Assembly: GCF_013364155.1 (NCBI RefSeq)
Contig: NZ_CP054916.1
Location: forward strand, 9,268,001 to 9,332,000
DNA from: Streptomyces sp. NA02950
GTDB lineage: Bacteria; Actinomycetota; Actinomycetes; Streptomycetales; Streptomycetaceae
Direction of reading: 5' to 3'
DNA: 64,000 nucleotides
Below the pieces are notes generated by a model. That model had not been told where the DNA came from. It searched no databases and saw only the letters and a list, made by a program, of their open reading frames with translations. Positions 1-9,936 of the stretch are shown here, one piece after another. Positions within the stretch are counted from its first letter, which is position 1, and each line of letters begins with the position of its first letter. Both the position numbers and the translations under genes were made by a program.

Positions 1-1
1 G

Positions 2-361
2 CTTCCTCAGGCCGCGAGAGTGGAACATTACCGCGATCTCGCCGAGGCGAAAGGGAGACTGGCGGTGGGACTGACCTACCACTGGAGCAACGAGGGTGCG
101 CAGTACGATCTGAGCACCGCGCTGCGCCGCTGGATCCAGGTGCGGGATGTGGAATACGCCCAGGACGTGGCTGATCTCAACCTGCTGGCTCACGGGTTGG
201 TCTTCGCGGACATGACCAGTGGGGCGCGCGAGGTCTTCCGACACCTCGGGAACCGGCCGACGCGCCTTCCCTGGGCGTACTGCGGAGAACCCGCAGCCCT
301 CTTCGCACGATGGCGGGATCAGTTCGTGGTGCCAGACCGGGGACTGCCCAACCACCCATGA
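2..361 (+). CDS. C-terminal part of an uncharacterised protein
   Basis: The frame is open from the window edge and stops at 361, so the gene most likely starts upstream; the internal GTG at 20 is only the first possible start visible here. The visible 119 codons are rich in Trp, Arg and Asp and show no motif I recognise. It is convergent with the scoB end of the homogentisate operon, and a strong palindromic hairpin follows immediately. The function is unknown. Confidence 0.55.
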   Translation, partial: LPQAARVEHYRDLAEAKGRLAVGLTYHWSNEGAQYDLSTALRRWIQVRDVEYAQDVADLNLLAHGLVFADMTSGAREVFRHLGNRPTRLPWAYCGEPAALFARWRDQFVVPDRGLPNHP

Positions 362-364
362 CAA

Positions 365-394
365 GCCCGGCCCGGTCAGTTGACCGGGCCGGGC
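365..394. terminator. Perfect palindromic hairpin between convergent genes
   Basis: Two 14-base arms, GCCCGGCCCGGTCA and TGACCGGGCCGGGC, are exact reverse complements separated by only two bases. The hairpin lies four bases after the stop at 361 and 110 bases before the convergent scoB stop. There is no T-tract, which is usual for Streptomyces terminators. The symmetry makes a bidirectional terminator likely. Confidence 0.75.
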
Positions 395-503
395 CTCAGC
401 CGGTGGCACCTCTCCGCACATGGGCTGGAGTGAGCGCCGCCGGAGCTCCGGCGCTGCGGGTGGGACACGATGAACCCGCGCCGTCGGAGCAGCTCTGTGC
501 GGG

Positions 504-1148
504 TCAGCGCACTGCTGCAGATGGCAGGACGGGCACTGCCGTGTGCGCGCGGATTTCCTCCCAGGCCACGCCCGACGCGATTTCCGCACACCGGATCCCT
601 GCGCCGGTGATGTCGAATACGCCAAGGTCGGTGATGATGCGCTCCACACACGCACGTCCCGTGAGCGGCAAGGTGCACTCCGGCAGGATTTTCGGGTTGC
701 CGTCCTTGGTTGTGTGCTCCATCAGCACGATGACCCGGCGGGCTCCGTGGACCAGGTCCATGGCGCCGCCCATGCCTTTGATCATCTTGCCGGGCACCGT
801 CCAGTTCGCCAGGTCACCCCCGGCTGAAACTTGCATCGCGCCGAGCACTGCCGCGTCGATGTGCCCGCCGCGGATCATCCCGAAGGACAGGGACGAGTCG
901 AAGAAGGAGGCCCCCGGCAGGACGGTCACCGTCTCCTTGCCGGCGTTGATCAGGTCTGCGTTGACCTTCTCGTCATCCGGATAGGGACCCACGCCGAGCA
1001 GGCCGTTCTCCGACTGCAGCACGACGTGCACGCCACGTGGAATGTGGTTGGGAATCAGTGTCGGCAGACCAATGCCCAGGTTGACGTATGCCCCGTCGGG
1101 CAGTTCGGCCGCCGCCCGGGCCGCCATGTGCTCTCGAGTCCAGGCCAT
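504..1148 (-). CDS. scoB: 3-oxoacid CoA-transferase subunit B
   Basis: This is the beta subunit of a succinyl-CoA:3-ketoacid CoA-transferase, 214 residues, a normal size for the family. The family's catalytic glutamate motif QSENGLLG lies near residue 46, after the glycine-rich NLGIGLPT segment. With ScoA it would activate acetoacetate, the end product of homogentisate breakdown, using succinyl-CoA. Its ATG shares one base with the scoA stop (TAATG), so the two are translationally coupled. It is the last gene of the minus-strand operon that begins at hpd. PcaJ (3-oxoadipate CoA-transferase) is the main alternative, but the fahA/hmgA context favours acetoacetate. Confidence 0.9.
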   Translation of the reverse strand: MAWTREHMAARAAAELPDGAYVNLGIGLPTLIPNHIPRGVHVVLQSENGLLGVGPYPDDEKVNADLINAGKETVTVLPGASFFDSSLSFGMIRGGHIDAAVLGAMQVSAGGDLANWTVPGKMIKGMGGAMDLVHGARRVIVLMEHTTKDGNPKILPECTLPLTGRACVERIITDLGVFDITGAGIRCAEIASGVAWEEIRAHTAVPVLPSAAVR

Positions 1149-1942
1149 TACGCCGCTCCTTCCGGTTGTCCCGTCCCCTGCGCGCCCGACGTAGTGACGG
1201 TGCGGCGTTCGATGCGCTTGTCAGCGGCCTGCCGCGGTGTCAGCTCCACTACGCGCTGTACAAACACTCCTGGCAGGTGCACGTCTTCGGGCCGTATCGC
1301 GCCGGCCGGCACCAACTCCTCGACTTCAGCGACCGTGATGCGGCCTGCCATCGCGGCCAACGGATTGAAATTGCGTGCCGAGGCGTCGAACACAAGATTG
1401 CCGTGCCGGTCTCCGAGGGCCGCGCGGACGAGCGCGTACTCAGTGGTGATCCCCCTCTCCAGGACGTAATCCACCTTTCCGAAACGACGCACTTCCTTGG
1501 CGGGGGATGCCACCGCCACGCCGCCTCCGCGGGCGTATCGCCAGGGAAGCCCTCCCTCGGCCACCTGCGTCCCCACCCCGGCAGGCGTGTAGAAGGCAGG
1601 TATGCCGCATCCGCCGGCGCGCAACCGCTCGGAGAGCGTGCCCTGCGGTGTCAGCTCCAGCTCGATCTCTCCGGACAGATACTGCCGGGCGAACTCCTTG
1701 TTCTCGCCGACGTAGCTGCTGGTAGCACGTGCGATGCGCCCTGCGTCGAGCAGGAGCCCGAGACCCCAGCCGTCCACTCCGCAATTGTTTGACACCACGT
1801 GCAGCTCTCCCGCGCCCTGTTCCAGGAGGGCCTGGATCAGGACGGCGGGGATCCCGCACAGCCCGAACCCCCCGACGGCCAGGCTGGCGCCGTCCCTGAT
1901 GTCCGCGACGGCTTCAGCCGCGGAATTGACCACCTTGTCCAT
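1148..1942 (-). CDS. scoA: 3-oxoacid CoA-transferase subunit A
   Basis: Alpha subunit of the same CoA-transferase, 264 residues. The glycine-rich [10 protein letters not shown] segment near residue 25 is typical of SCOT/PcaI alpha subunits. I chose the ATG at 1942 over the upstream TTG at 1969 because GAGAAGG lies about eight bases before it and homologues begin near MDKVV. It forms a heterodimer with ScoB and transfers CoA from succinyl-CoA to acetoacetate. It follows fahA after a 47-base gap, so it is probably co-transcribed with the upstream catabolic genes. Confidence 0.9.
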   Translation of the reverse strand: MDKVVNSAAEAVADIRDGASLAVGGFGLCGIPAVLIQALLEQGAGELHVVSNNCGVDGWGLGLLLDAGRIARATSSYVGENKEFARQYLSGEIELELTPQGTLSERLRAGGCGIPAFYTPAGVGTQVAEGGLPWRYARGGGVAVASPAKEVRRFGKVDYVLERGITTEYALVRAALGDRHGNLVFDASARNFNPLAAMAGRITVAEVEELVPAGAIRPEDVHLPGVFVQRVVELTPRQAADKRIERRTVTTSGAQGTGQPEGAA

Positions 1943-1989
1943 GCGTTTGCCCTTCTCACCTGCAGTCAACTGGGTATCGATGACATGGC

Positions 1990-3216
1990 TCAGTCCTGTG
2001 CCGGGCTGATTCGGCCGATCACTTCTCCAAGGCCGATGCGGCTTCCGCAGGGGCCCGGGGCTGTGGCCGTGATCAGCACTTCGTCGCCGTCCTGCAGGAA
2101 GGTGCGCTCGCTGCCGTCAGCCATCTTGACCGGGTGCTGTCCGTTCCACGTCAGTTCGATCAGCGAGCCGCGGCTACCAGGACCAGGGCCACTTACCGTG
2201 CCCGATGCGAAGAAATCCCCGGTGCGCAGGCTTGCGCCATTGGCCGTGAGATGCGCCAGCTGCTGCGCGGCTGTCCAGTACATCGCGGCAAAGGGGGGCA
2301 TGGACACGGGCTGCCCGTTGAGCCGTATCTCCAAAGTGATGTCCAACCCCCAGGGCTCCTCGCCGCGATCGTCAAGGTAGGGCAGGGGTTCGACGTCTCT
2401 GGGCGGCGGAGCAGTCCGCGCGTATTCGAGGGCTTCAAGCGGCACGATCCACGGTGAGACGGACGTGGCGAAGGATTTTCCCAAGAAGGGGCCCAGTGGC
2501 ACGTACTCCCATGCCTGAAGGTCGCGAGCGGACCAGTCATTGACGAGGCAGACGCCGAAGACATGTTCGGTGAACCCCTTGAGTCCCACGGGGGTACCCA
2601 GTGCCGACGGTGTGCCGACTACGAAACCGACCTCTGCCTCGATGTCGAGGCGATGCGATGCCCCGAATACCGGTTCGGCCGCATCCGTTGGCCTGCGCTG
2701 TCCCGCGGGACGTACGATCGGAGTCCCGGAGACCACGATCGTGCCGGCCCGTCCGTGATACCCGATCGGAAGGTGTTTCCAGTTGGGCGTGAGCGGTTCC
2801 TGCCCCGGGCGGAAGAGGCGACCGAGATTGGTTGCATGGTGCTCCGAGGCGTAGAAGTCGACGTAGTCGGCGACGTCGAAAGGCATATGCAGTGTTGCCT
2901 CCGAGCGCGGCACGAGACGAGCAGCAACCGCCTTGGCGTACCCGCTTTGTGTGAGCCAGGAGGTCAGCGCATGGCGTACGGACCTCCACGTGGGCCGTCC
3001 CGCCGCCATCAAGGGGCCGAGTGTGGGCGCCTCCAGCACGGCGCACGACACGCCGACGGCGCGCGCGGCTGCACCGGCGTCAAGTACGTGGTCGCCTATG
3101 GCCACCCCGATCCTGCGCTCACCAGGACGGTCTGCGGTGGTGAAGATACCGTAGGGCAGGTTGTGCACGCTGAACGCGGAGTCGTCGGCACCAGCAAGCC
3201 AGCTGCGCAAGGTCAT
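1990..3216 (-). CDS. fahA: Fumarylacetoacetase
   Basis: Hydrolyses fumarylacetoacetate to fumarate and acetoacetate, the last ring-derived step of tyrosine catabolism. The 408-residue protein begins MTLRSWLAGADDSAFSVHN, followed by the N-terminal FAH domain. The C-terminal catalytic domain includes VNDWSARDLQAWEYVPLGPF and SGTVSGPGPGSRGSLIEL. The open frame extends upstream of 3216, but the ATG at 3216 overlaps the preceding gene by ATGA and matches the family N-terminus. The overlap implies coupling to the unknown gene at 3213-4109. No defect is visible. Confidence 0.95.
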   Translation of the reverse strand: MTLRSWLAGADDSAFSVHNLPYGIFTTADRPGERRIGVAIGDHVLDAGAAARAVGVSCAVLEAPTLGPLMAAGRPTWRSVRHALTSWLTQSGYAKAVAARLVPRSEATLHMPFDVADYVDFYASEHHATNLGRLFRPGQEPLTPNWKHLPIGYHGRAGTIVVSGTPIVRPAGQRRPTDAAEPVFGASHRLDIEAEVGFVVGTPSALGTPVGLKGFTEHVFGVCLVNDWSARDLQAWEYVPLGPFLGKSFATSVSPWIVPLEALEYARTAPPPRDVEPLPYLDDRGEEPWGLDITLEIRLNGQPVSMPPFAAMYWTAAQQLAHLTANGASLRTGDFFASGTVSGPGPGSRGSLIELTWNGQHPVKMADGSERTFLQDGDEVLITATAPGPCGSRIGLGEVIGRISPAQD

Positions 3217-4109
3217 GCGGTCTCCCTCAGCACTGGGTCGGCACACGCGGCGGGAAGGAGCCCGAGACTGACCAGGTCGGCCAGGGGCTCCGCGATGCTG
3301 CATGTGCCGTAGGAGGTGAAGGCCCCACGGACGGCCTGCGCGTCGGCGGCTGTCCACTGCCGTGCGATGGATGTCAGAACGTGACCGGAGCGTTCCCTGA
3401 GTATCTCGGTGACCGAGGTCGTGTCGCCGCCACGGCCAGCCACATGAGTGGCCGCCAGGACGTTGAGGAAGCCATGGTGTTCGAAGCCGGTCTCCGGGTC
3501 GGTGTGCCGCACGGCATGATGCAGACCGGCGGTGCACTTGAACGGCAGGCTCCGGTTCACGCAGGCGGTCACAACTCGAGCCAGCTCAGCCTCGCTGGGG
3601 AAGGCCTGAGAGGTTGTTCCGCCGGTGCGGAACTTGGCGCTGTACCTGCTGGCGGCGAGGATGTCCAACACGGTGCCTGGCTCGATGCCTCGTGGGATTT
3701 CCATCGCGGCAGGAATGGTTCGGGGAACCGCCGCGTCCAGCGCCGCCACCGTCTCCAGCACTGCCTTCCTTGCGGAGGTGTTCGGGTCTGGAGTGACCTC
3801 GACTCCCACGAGCTGTAGTTCCGTTGCGGACAGGGCAGCTTGGACGGAGCGCAGCAGGCCGTCCGGGGCGCCGGTTGCCACGAGAACCACACGCAAGGGG
3901 CCTTCCGTGGCCGTCAAGCGAGCCTGCTCAGCTACGGCGCCCATGTGCCCGGCATCGACGACAAAAGGGCCGACCAGGTGGGCGTGGGCGGCGCCGTGGT
4001 GCCACCGGTGGGTGGAGACTGCCTCGGTCGCAGGCCAGCTGCCCGGCGGGAACATCGCCGCGTCATCGCACAGGGCGGCAAACAGAGGTGGCAGCGTGCA
4101 GCCGGTCAC
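3213..4109 (-). CDS. Conserved protein of unknown function in the homogentisate operon
   Basis: I do not recognise this 298-residue protein as a characterised family. It is coupled at both ends: its GTG overlaps the hmgA stop (GTGA) and its stop overlaps the fahA ATG (ATGA). A GAGG lies seven bases before the GTG. Segments such as AKFRTGG, PFKCTAGLHHAVRH and GFEHHGFLNVL resemble strand-loop elements of a TIM barrel, and the histidine cluster could be catalytic; both points are inference. No recognisable maleylacetoacetate isomerase is encoded between hmgA and fahA, and this gene occupies that step's position in the operon. Confidence 0.8.
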   Translation of the reverse strand: MTGCTLPPLFAALCDDAAMFPPGSWPATEAVSTHRWHHGAAHAHLVGPFVVDAGHMGAVAEQARLTATEGPLRVVLVATGAPDGLLRSVQAALSATELQLVGVEVTPDPNTSARKAVLETVAALDAAVPRTIPAAMEIPRGIEPGTVLDILAASRYSAKFRTGGTTSQAFPSEAELARVVTACVNRSLPFKCTAGLHHAVRHTDPETGFEHHGFLNVLAATHVAGRGGDTTSVTEILRERSGHVLTSIARQWTAADAQAVRGAFTSYGTCSIAEPLADLVSLGLLPAACADPVLRETA

Positions 4110-5302
4110 GATGAGGCCTCCTCGGTGACCCAACTCCACGCATAGTCGGGGTCCTCACTGCTGAACACGGCCGCACCGAGCTCGAGTGGCCGAAAGGTGT
4201 CGACCATGACGGCCAGTTCGTTGAAGAACTCCGCTCCGATGCTGCGCTCGTAGGACCCTGGCTGCGGGCCGTGGGCGTGCCCGCCCGGATGCAGGGACAA
4301 CGATCCCTGACCAACGCCCGAGCCACTGCGCGCCTCGTAGTCGCCCCCGCAATAGAACATGACCTCGTCGCTGTCCACGTTCGAGTGGTAGTACGGCACC
4401 GGGATGGCCCGCGGGTGGTAATCGACCTTGCGGGGCACGAAGTTGCAGATGACGAAGTTCTCGCCCTCGAAGACCTGGTGGGCTGGCGGAGGCTGGTGAA
4501 TGCGGCCGGTGATCGGCTCGAAATCCTCGATGTTGAAGGTGTAGGGGTACAAACAGCCGTCCCAGCCCACCACGTCGAACGGATGATGGCGGTAGGCGTA
4601 CCGGGTGCCGGTCACACCCTCAGGGCCGCGGTGCTTGACCAGCACCTCGACGTCGGCGCCGTCAGTGAGCAGTGGACCTTCAGGCCCGCGCAGGTCCCGT
4701 TCGCAGAAGGGCGCGTGTTCCAGCAGCTGGCCGTGCTTGGACAGATATCGACGGGCCGGGAGGATGTGCGAGGCCGCCTCGATGGCATAGGCCCTGAGCG
4801 GTTGCCCAGGTGCGGGAAGCCACCGGTGCGTGGTGGCTCTCGGGATGAGCACGTAGTCGCCCTGGCGAGCCTGTAGCGACCCGAAGACCGTCTCCACCAC
4901 GGCGGCGCCGGATTCGATGTACACGCACTCGTCGCCGAGCGCGTTGCGGTACAGCGGCGACGGCCGGCCCGCCACGACGTAGGAGATGCGCACATCCGGG
5001 TTGCCGACCACGAGTCGTCGCGCAGTGACAGGGTCGGAACTGGTCCACTGAACACCGAAGAGGTCATGCAAGCGGACGTGCCGTGGGAGCAGGGGATGGT
5101 TCGGTCTCAGCGACTGATCGTGAAGCTGCCACGGCGTCGCGCTGGTGATCGCGGAAGGGATATGCCGGTGGTAGAGCAGGGATGAGTCACTGGCGAAGCC
5201 TTCCTCGCCCATGAGCTCTTCGTAGTACAGCGCACCATGACGATCACGGTGTTGCGTATGACGTTTGGGCGGGACGTCACCCGCCTGCCGGTAGTACGCC
5301 AT
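4106..5302 (-). CDS. hmgA: Homogentisate 1,2-dioxygenase
   Basis: Opens the homogentisate ring to give 4-maleylacetoacetate with a non-heme iron. The 398-residue protein begins MAYYRQAGDVPPKRH. It contains the C-terminal cupin segment with YYHSNVDSDEVMFYCGGDY and SLSLHPGGHAHGPQPG, which carries the histidine/acidic residues expected for iron binding. It starts 11 bases after the hpd stop and overlaps the next gene by four bases. In streptomycetes its loss leads to homogentisate accumulation and brown pigment (family knowledge). I see no truncation or frame damage. Confidence 0.95.
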   Translation of the reverse strand: MAYYRQAGDVPPKRHTQHRDRHGALYYEELMGEEGFASDSSLLYHRHIPSAITSATPWQLHDQSLRPNHPLLPRHVRLHDLFGVQWTSSDPVTARRLVVGNPDVRISYVVAGRPSPLYRNALGDECVYIESGAAVVETVFGSLQARQGDYVLIPRATTHRWLPAPGQPLRAYAIEAASHILPARRYLSKHGQLLEHAPFCERDLRGPEGPLLTDGADVEVLVKHRGPEGVTGTRYAYRHHPFDVVGWDGCLYPYTFNIEDFEPITGRIHQPPPAHQVFEGENFVICNFVPRKVDYHPRAIPVPYYHSNVDSDEVMFYCGGDYEARSGSGVGQGSLSLHPGGHAHGPQPGSYERSIGAEFFNELAVMVDTFRPLELGAAVFSSEDPDYAWSWVTEEASS

Positions 5303-5312
5303 GGCGGCCTCC

Positions 5313-6485
<1,173 letters not shown>

Positions 6486-6555
6486 TCATCTGCCCTGATT
6501 GGTTGGTGCGCAGCAGTAGAAGCACTAGCATCATGATCTGACAAGCTCCGTCACA

Positions 6556-6580
6556 TGAGCTATGCAATCTGCCTAGCTCA
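6556..6580. promoter_or_regulatory. 25-base palindrome, probable Lrp/AsnC operator
   Basis: Perfect seven-base arms TGAGCTA and TAGCTCA flank an 11-base centre. Three more inner pairs (GCA with TGC) also match, giving ten of twelve possible pairs. It lies between hpd and the regulator gene, with its right edge 21 bases before the regulator ATG, where an autoregulatory and divergent-promoter site would be expected. Confidence 0.7.
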
Positions 6581-6601
6581 ACTAAGATCAGGGGTCTTCA
6601 G

Positions 6602-7168
6602 ATGGCAGAAGCGCCTAGGAAGCTGGATCAGCTCGACGTCTTGCTCATCAAGGCACTCGCGGAAAACCCGCGCACAGGCTTCCTTGAGCTCTCCCGGGTC
6701 ACGGGGGTCTCCCGGGCCACCGTGCAATCGCGGGTGCAGCGCCTTGAGGCATCTGGGGTGATCACCGGGCATGGCCCGAACATCGACCTGCCCGCGGCCG
6801 GCTATCCCGTCCTCGCCTTCGTCAGTCTTCAGATCGCCCAGGGCGACCTGGCGCAGATCGCCACGGAACTCGCGCGCATCCCCGACGTGCTCGAGGCCTA
6901 CGGCACTACCGGTGCAAGCGACGTGCTGTGCCGGGTTGCTGCGACCTCGCACGAGGGGCTCCAACGCACCCTGCTGCGCATCAACGAGATTCCGGCGGTC
7001 GTGCGGTCCACCAGCGTGATGGCCCTGTCCGAGGTCGTAGCTCCCCGATACCTGTCCCTCCTCGAGGCTGTGCAACGACCACGGCCGACCCGTGTCCCGA
7101 AATCGTCTCTTGACGCTCCCGGAAATCGGAGCAATGATGAGCGTGAAGGACGATATTCGGATACATGA
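6602..7168 (+). CDS. Lrp/AsnC-family transcriptional regulator
   Basis: A 188-residue regulator with an N-terminal winged helix-turn-helix (residues about 8-55, including LSRVTGVSRATVQSRVQRLEA). A RAM/AsnC ligand-binding domain follows to about residue 155. AGGGG lies seven bases before the ATG. It is transcribed divergently from hpd, which makes it the likely regulator of the homogentisate operon, perhaps sensing an aromatic amino acid or intermediate (inference). The last 25 residues are low in structure and follow the end of the RAM domain. Confidence 0.93.
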   Translation: MAEAPRKLDQLDVLLIKALAENPRTGFLELSRVTGVSRATVQSRVQRLEASGVITGHGPNIDLPAAGYPVLAFVSLQIAQGDLAQIATELARIPDVLEAYGTTGASDVLCRVAATSHEGLQRTLLRINEIPAVVRSTSVMALSEVVAPRYLSLLEAVQRPRPTRVPKSSLDAPGNRSNDEREGRYSDT

Positions 7169-7204
7169 GGCCGATATGGGGGGTCGGTCAGCATTGGAGA
7201 ACGG

Positions 7205-7492
7205 GTGAGGAAAGTGGAAGATCGAAGCATTGCACGCTGGACGCCTGCTCCGTCCGTCGAGCCCCTGGCGCGCTGGATCGTCACCGTTCCTACGCTGCAG
7301 AACTGCTCTTCAGAGCATGTGTGTGGCACCCAGACATGGATCCTGTCGGCCAGCCAGCGAGGCGACGCCGTCCGTCAGGCGCTCTCACACGCGGCCACAC
7401 CCGAGGCCATCCGCCATCGAAGGGGAGCGGCCATCGACCGTACGGCGATCATGGTGAACCGATGGCAGGGCAATGTGCTGGGAGTTTACTGA
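7205..7492 (+). CDS. Small hypothetical protein
   Basis: A 95-codon GTG-started frame with no family I recognise. It begins shortly after the Lrp-type gene. The composition is balanced for a real protein (VTVPTLQNCS, RTAIMVNRWQGN), but there is no strong ribosome binding site and overlapping frames are also open. It may be a remnant. Confidence 0.25.
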   Translation: MRKVEDRSIARWTPAPSVEPLARWIVTVPTLQNCSSEHVCGTQTWILSASQRGDAVRQALSHAATPEAIRHRRGAAIDRTAIMVNRWQGNVLGVY

Positions 7493-8027
7493 TCTTGTGG
7501 CTGTGTGGTCGTCGGTCCTTGAGGGCGAGGAATGATCACAACGACGGCAAAGTCGTCAGTAGCTTCCAGGTATGCACTGGCGTGCAGGCCCCGACGAGCA
7601 AGAGCCAAGGCGAGCGAGCCGCCGAGCTGCGAGATGCCGTACGGGGGCTACGGGGGCTACGGGGGCTACGGGGGATCCGCTGTGTGACCAACATTGGCGC
7701 GCCGGATCCGGTGGCGGTGCCAGCCGAAGGGGAACGCCGACAGCACGCCGCGGGTGGTCGGCCTCTTGCTGGAAGCCGTGGGAATCCCGCCGTCGGCCCG
7801 TCGGCCATCGGTGAGGCCGGTGAGCGCGAGAGCGTCGGACTACCGTGCGCCCGGGGGGCTCGGCCGGTCAGATAGAGGGGCAGCGTGCTGGGACCGCCGG
7901 GGGAGCGGGGCGCGTGTTCTCTGCGAGTTAGCTCTGAGCGCGCTCACCGCATGATCGGTACATCGGTTTCAGCTTCTGTCTCCACTGTGGCCGAGACAGT
8001 CCCCACTACGAGAGTGCGAGGAGAATC
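7493..8027. other. Intergenic DNA without a convincing gene
   Basis: About 535 bases before the decayed methyltransferase. Several overlapping frames are open but none looks like a family I know. The only distinct structure is the 9-base tandem repeat at 7641-7676. Confidence 0.5.
7641..7676 (+). repeat. Tandem repeat, 9-base unit x4
   Basis: Three exact copies of ACGGGGGCT are followed by a fourth variant, ACGGGGGAT. The unit is a multiple of three, so any reading frame would stay open through it. No function is evident. Confidence 0.85.
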
Positions 8028-9233
8028 ATGTCTCTCCCGAGCGAATCGACTGTGGACTCCGAGACGGCTGAGGCCCGGGCAGGCGACACTCGGGAAGTGT
8101 CGTTGTTCTGGGAGCGGCATCTGCCGGACGAGGTGGTCTTCCGCCCTGAGGAAGGAACGGTTCGTGCCTCGTCACCGGACGCTTGGCTGACCGTTCCGCT
8201 CCCCGCCCAGTGCGCCTCGGAGCGAGCGGACACCGCCTCTGCGGGTGTGCCGGTCCTGACGCTGTGGGTTTCCGAGGTATGGGAGGTGTACGGTGAGGCG
8301 GCGGCCGGTGTTCGTCTTCTGCCCCTCCCTCTGATCGCCTCAAGAAGGTTCCGCGCAGTCGGACCGTACGGAACGACTGTGGAGTTCGCCGAAATGAGGC
8401 CCGAGACCTTGGTCTCGCGTCTTCTCGCCAAGACCGACACAGTCACTCCCTGGGCGATCCGGGCCGCGGTGACGCCGCGACTGCCGGACCTGCTGGCGGA
8501 CCGGTCGCTGTCCGCGGCGGACGCGGCGGACCGCACGGGGACCGAACCGGATGCGCTTCACCGTCTGCTGCCGTTGCTGGCCAGGCACGGGATCCTCACC
8601 GAGGCGGCCGACGGCAGGTTCCGCGGCACCGCACTCTCCGGTGCGCTACGGGAAGACCATGCTCGGGCCTGGTCTCGTCCCTGGACCCCGGCAGAGCTCA
8701 GGCGCGTATCGACGAGCTCTCGCGGGGCGTCATCCACTCGATGCGCACGGGAAAGCCTGTCTACGAGCACCTTTTCGGGCTCCCGCTGTGGGAGGACTTT
8801 GCCGCGGAGCCCGGGCTGTCGGAGTCCTTCCAGGAGTGGATGAGCCGCAAGACGACGCTGCTGGCCCCCTCCTTCACCGATGGCTACGACTGGAGCGGGG
8901 TACGGCATGTGATGGACCTGGGCGGCGGATGTGGCACCCTGTTGGCCGCACTCCTGGACAGCGCTCCTTTCCTGCGGGGCACCTTGCTGGAACTGCCCGA
9001 GACGGCGGTCGGCGCGTTCGGTGAACTTTCGGCCACCAGCGCGGCGAACCGGATCTCCGTGGTCGGCGGCAGCTTCTTCGATCCCCTTCCGACGGGCGCC
9101 GAACTCATGCTCTTCGGCGGCTAGGAAGGTTGTCTGACGGAGTACGACCAACTGGCCGCAGCAGCGGGGCTGGCCATCACCTCCGTCTCACCTGCGTCGT
9201 CCGGTGTCTTTCATCATGGAGTGTCGAGAGGCG
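8028..9233 (+). pseudogene. Decayed SAM-dependent O-methyltransferase
   Basis: The 5' part (ATG 8028) encodes an N-terminal winged-helix dimerisation domain of a class I O-methyltransferase, through LLPLLARHGILTEAADGRF. Near 8672 the frame shifts by one, apparently a missing G in a G-run. The family sequence then continues from QARIDELSRGVIHSM at about 8703 and includes the SAM-binding motif VMDLGGGCGTLLAALL. The frame stops at 9122 after GAELMLFGG. In the same frame after the stop come EYDQLAAAAGLAITSVSPASSG, a typical methyltransferase C-terminus. So roughly 70 residues are missing internally and the gene is dead. Confidence 0.8.
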
Positions 9234-9309
9234 GCCGGGAACCGCCACACCAATTGACCGGCGACGGACGAAGCCACTGTGGGCTCGCTCGTATCACGTA
9301 CGGAGGTCT

Positions 9310-9390
9310 GTGTCTCCCGTCGCCAGTTCACCTCGAAATGCGTGACCAGAAGTCACCCCGACAAGATCGCTGACCAGATCCTTCTCCGCG
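9310..9390 (+). pseudogene. metK: N-terminal remnant of S-adenosylmethionine synthetase
   Basis: After a GGAGG at 9302 the sequence reads [23 protein letters not shown]. This closely matches the invariant MetK N-terminus ([22 protein letters not shown]). The likely GTG start is one base out of frame, and similarity ends after about 25 codons. It sits directly behind the dead methyltransferase, so a SAM supply/methylation pair seems to have decayed together. Confidence 0.7.
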
Positions 9391-9936
9391 GTGCTGCGGT
9401 GGATCGACACCGATCCAGAGCCGTTCGACCTCAGCACCTACCTCGACCTGCTGCTCGAGCTCGTCCTGCGAGTCTGGCCTCTCCCTGCAAGGGCCGATGA
9501 CCGTCGACCGGGGCCACGCTCCAGGCCACGGCGGGGGAGACCGGCCCGGATGGCAGCCAACCTCAAACCCCGAAACCGAGAGAGGTTGCCGACCGGAGCG
9601 CTGTCCGGCGGCACTTCGGTAGGCCGCAGCGTGCGAGGCGGACCGCCGGGGCATCCGGATCCCCTCTCGTCCGCCATGCCTCCGTCGTGCGATTCCCTAA
9701 TCTTCTGGCGACTGCCGGGCTGGCTGACACTGCTTGGGAGGCTCCTCTGCCGCGCACAAGGCCGAGATCCTCGCCCTGCGCCACGGATGTGGTGATCGGG
9801 AGCAAGTGGGTTACACCTCTTGGCGCATTCTCCTCTTGCTCCTGCTCGGAGTCCCGGTCTCGGAAATCACTGAGGGTTTTCCGACAGCAGCCTCTGTATC
9901 TACCGATCTTCATACAATCTCCAGTTGGGATACGCG
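9391..9936 (+). other. Remnant-rich spacer with a transposase N-terminal trace
   Basis: No intact gene is present. Around 9705-9800 two frames together read GWLTLLGRLL and KAEILALRHG, the start typical of a group of actinobacterial IS3/IS481-like integrase-type transposases (WLALLGRS then DAEILVLRHEVAVLRRQ). The rest of that protein is missing. The promoter of the regulator at 9937 must lie in the last part of this stretch. Confidence 0.4.
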
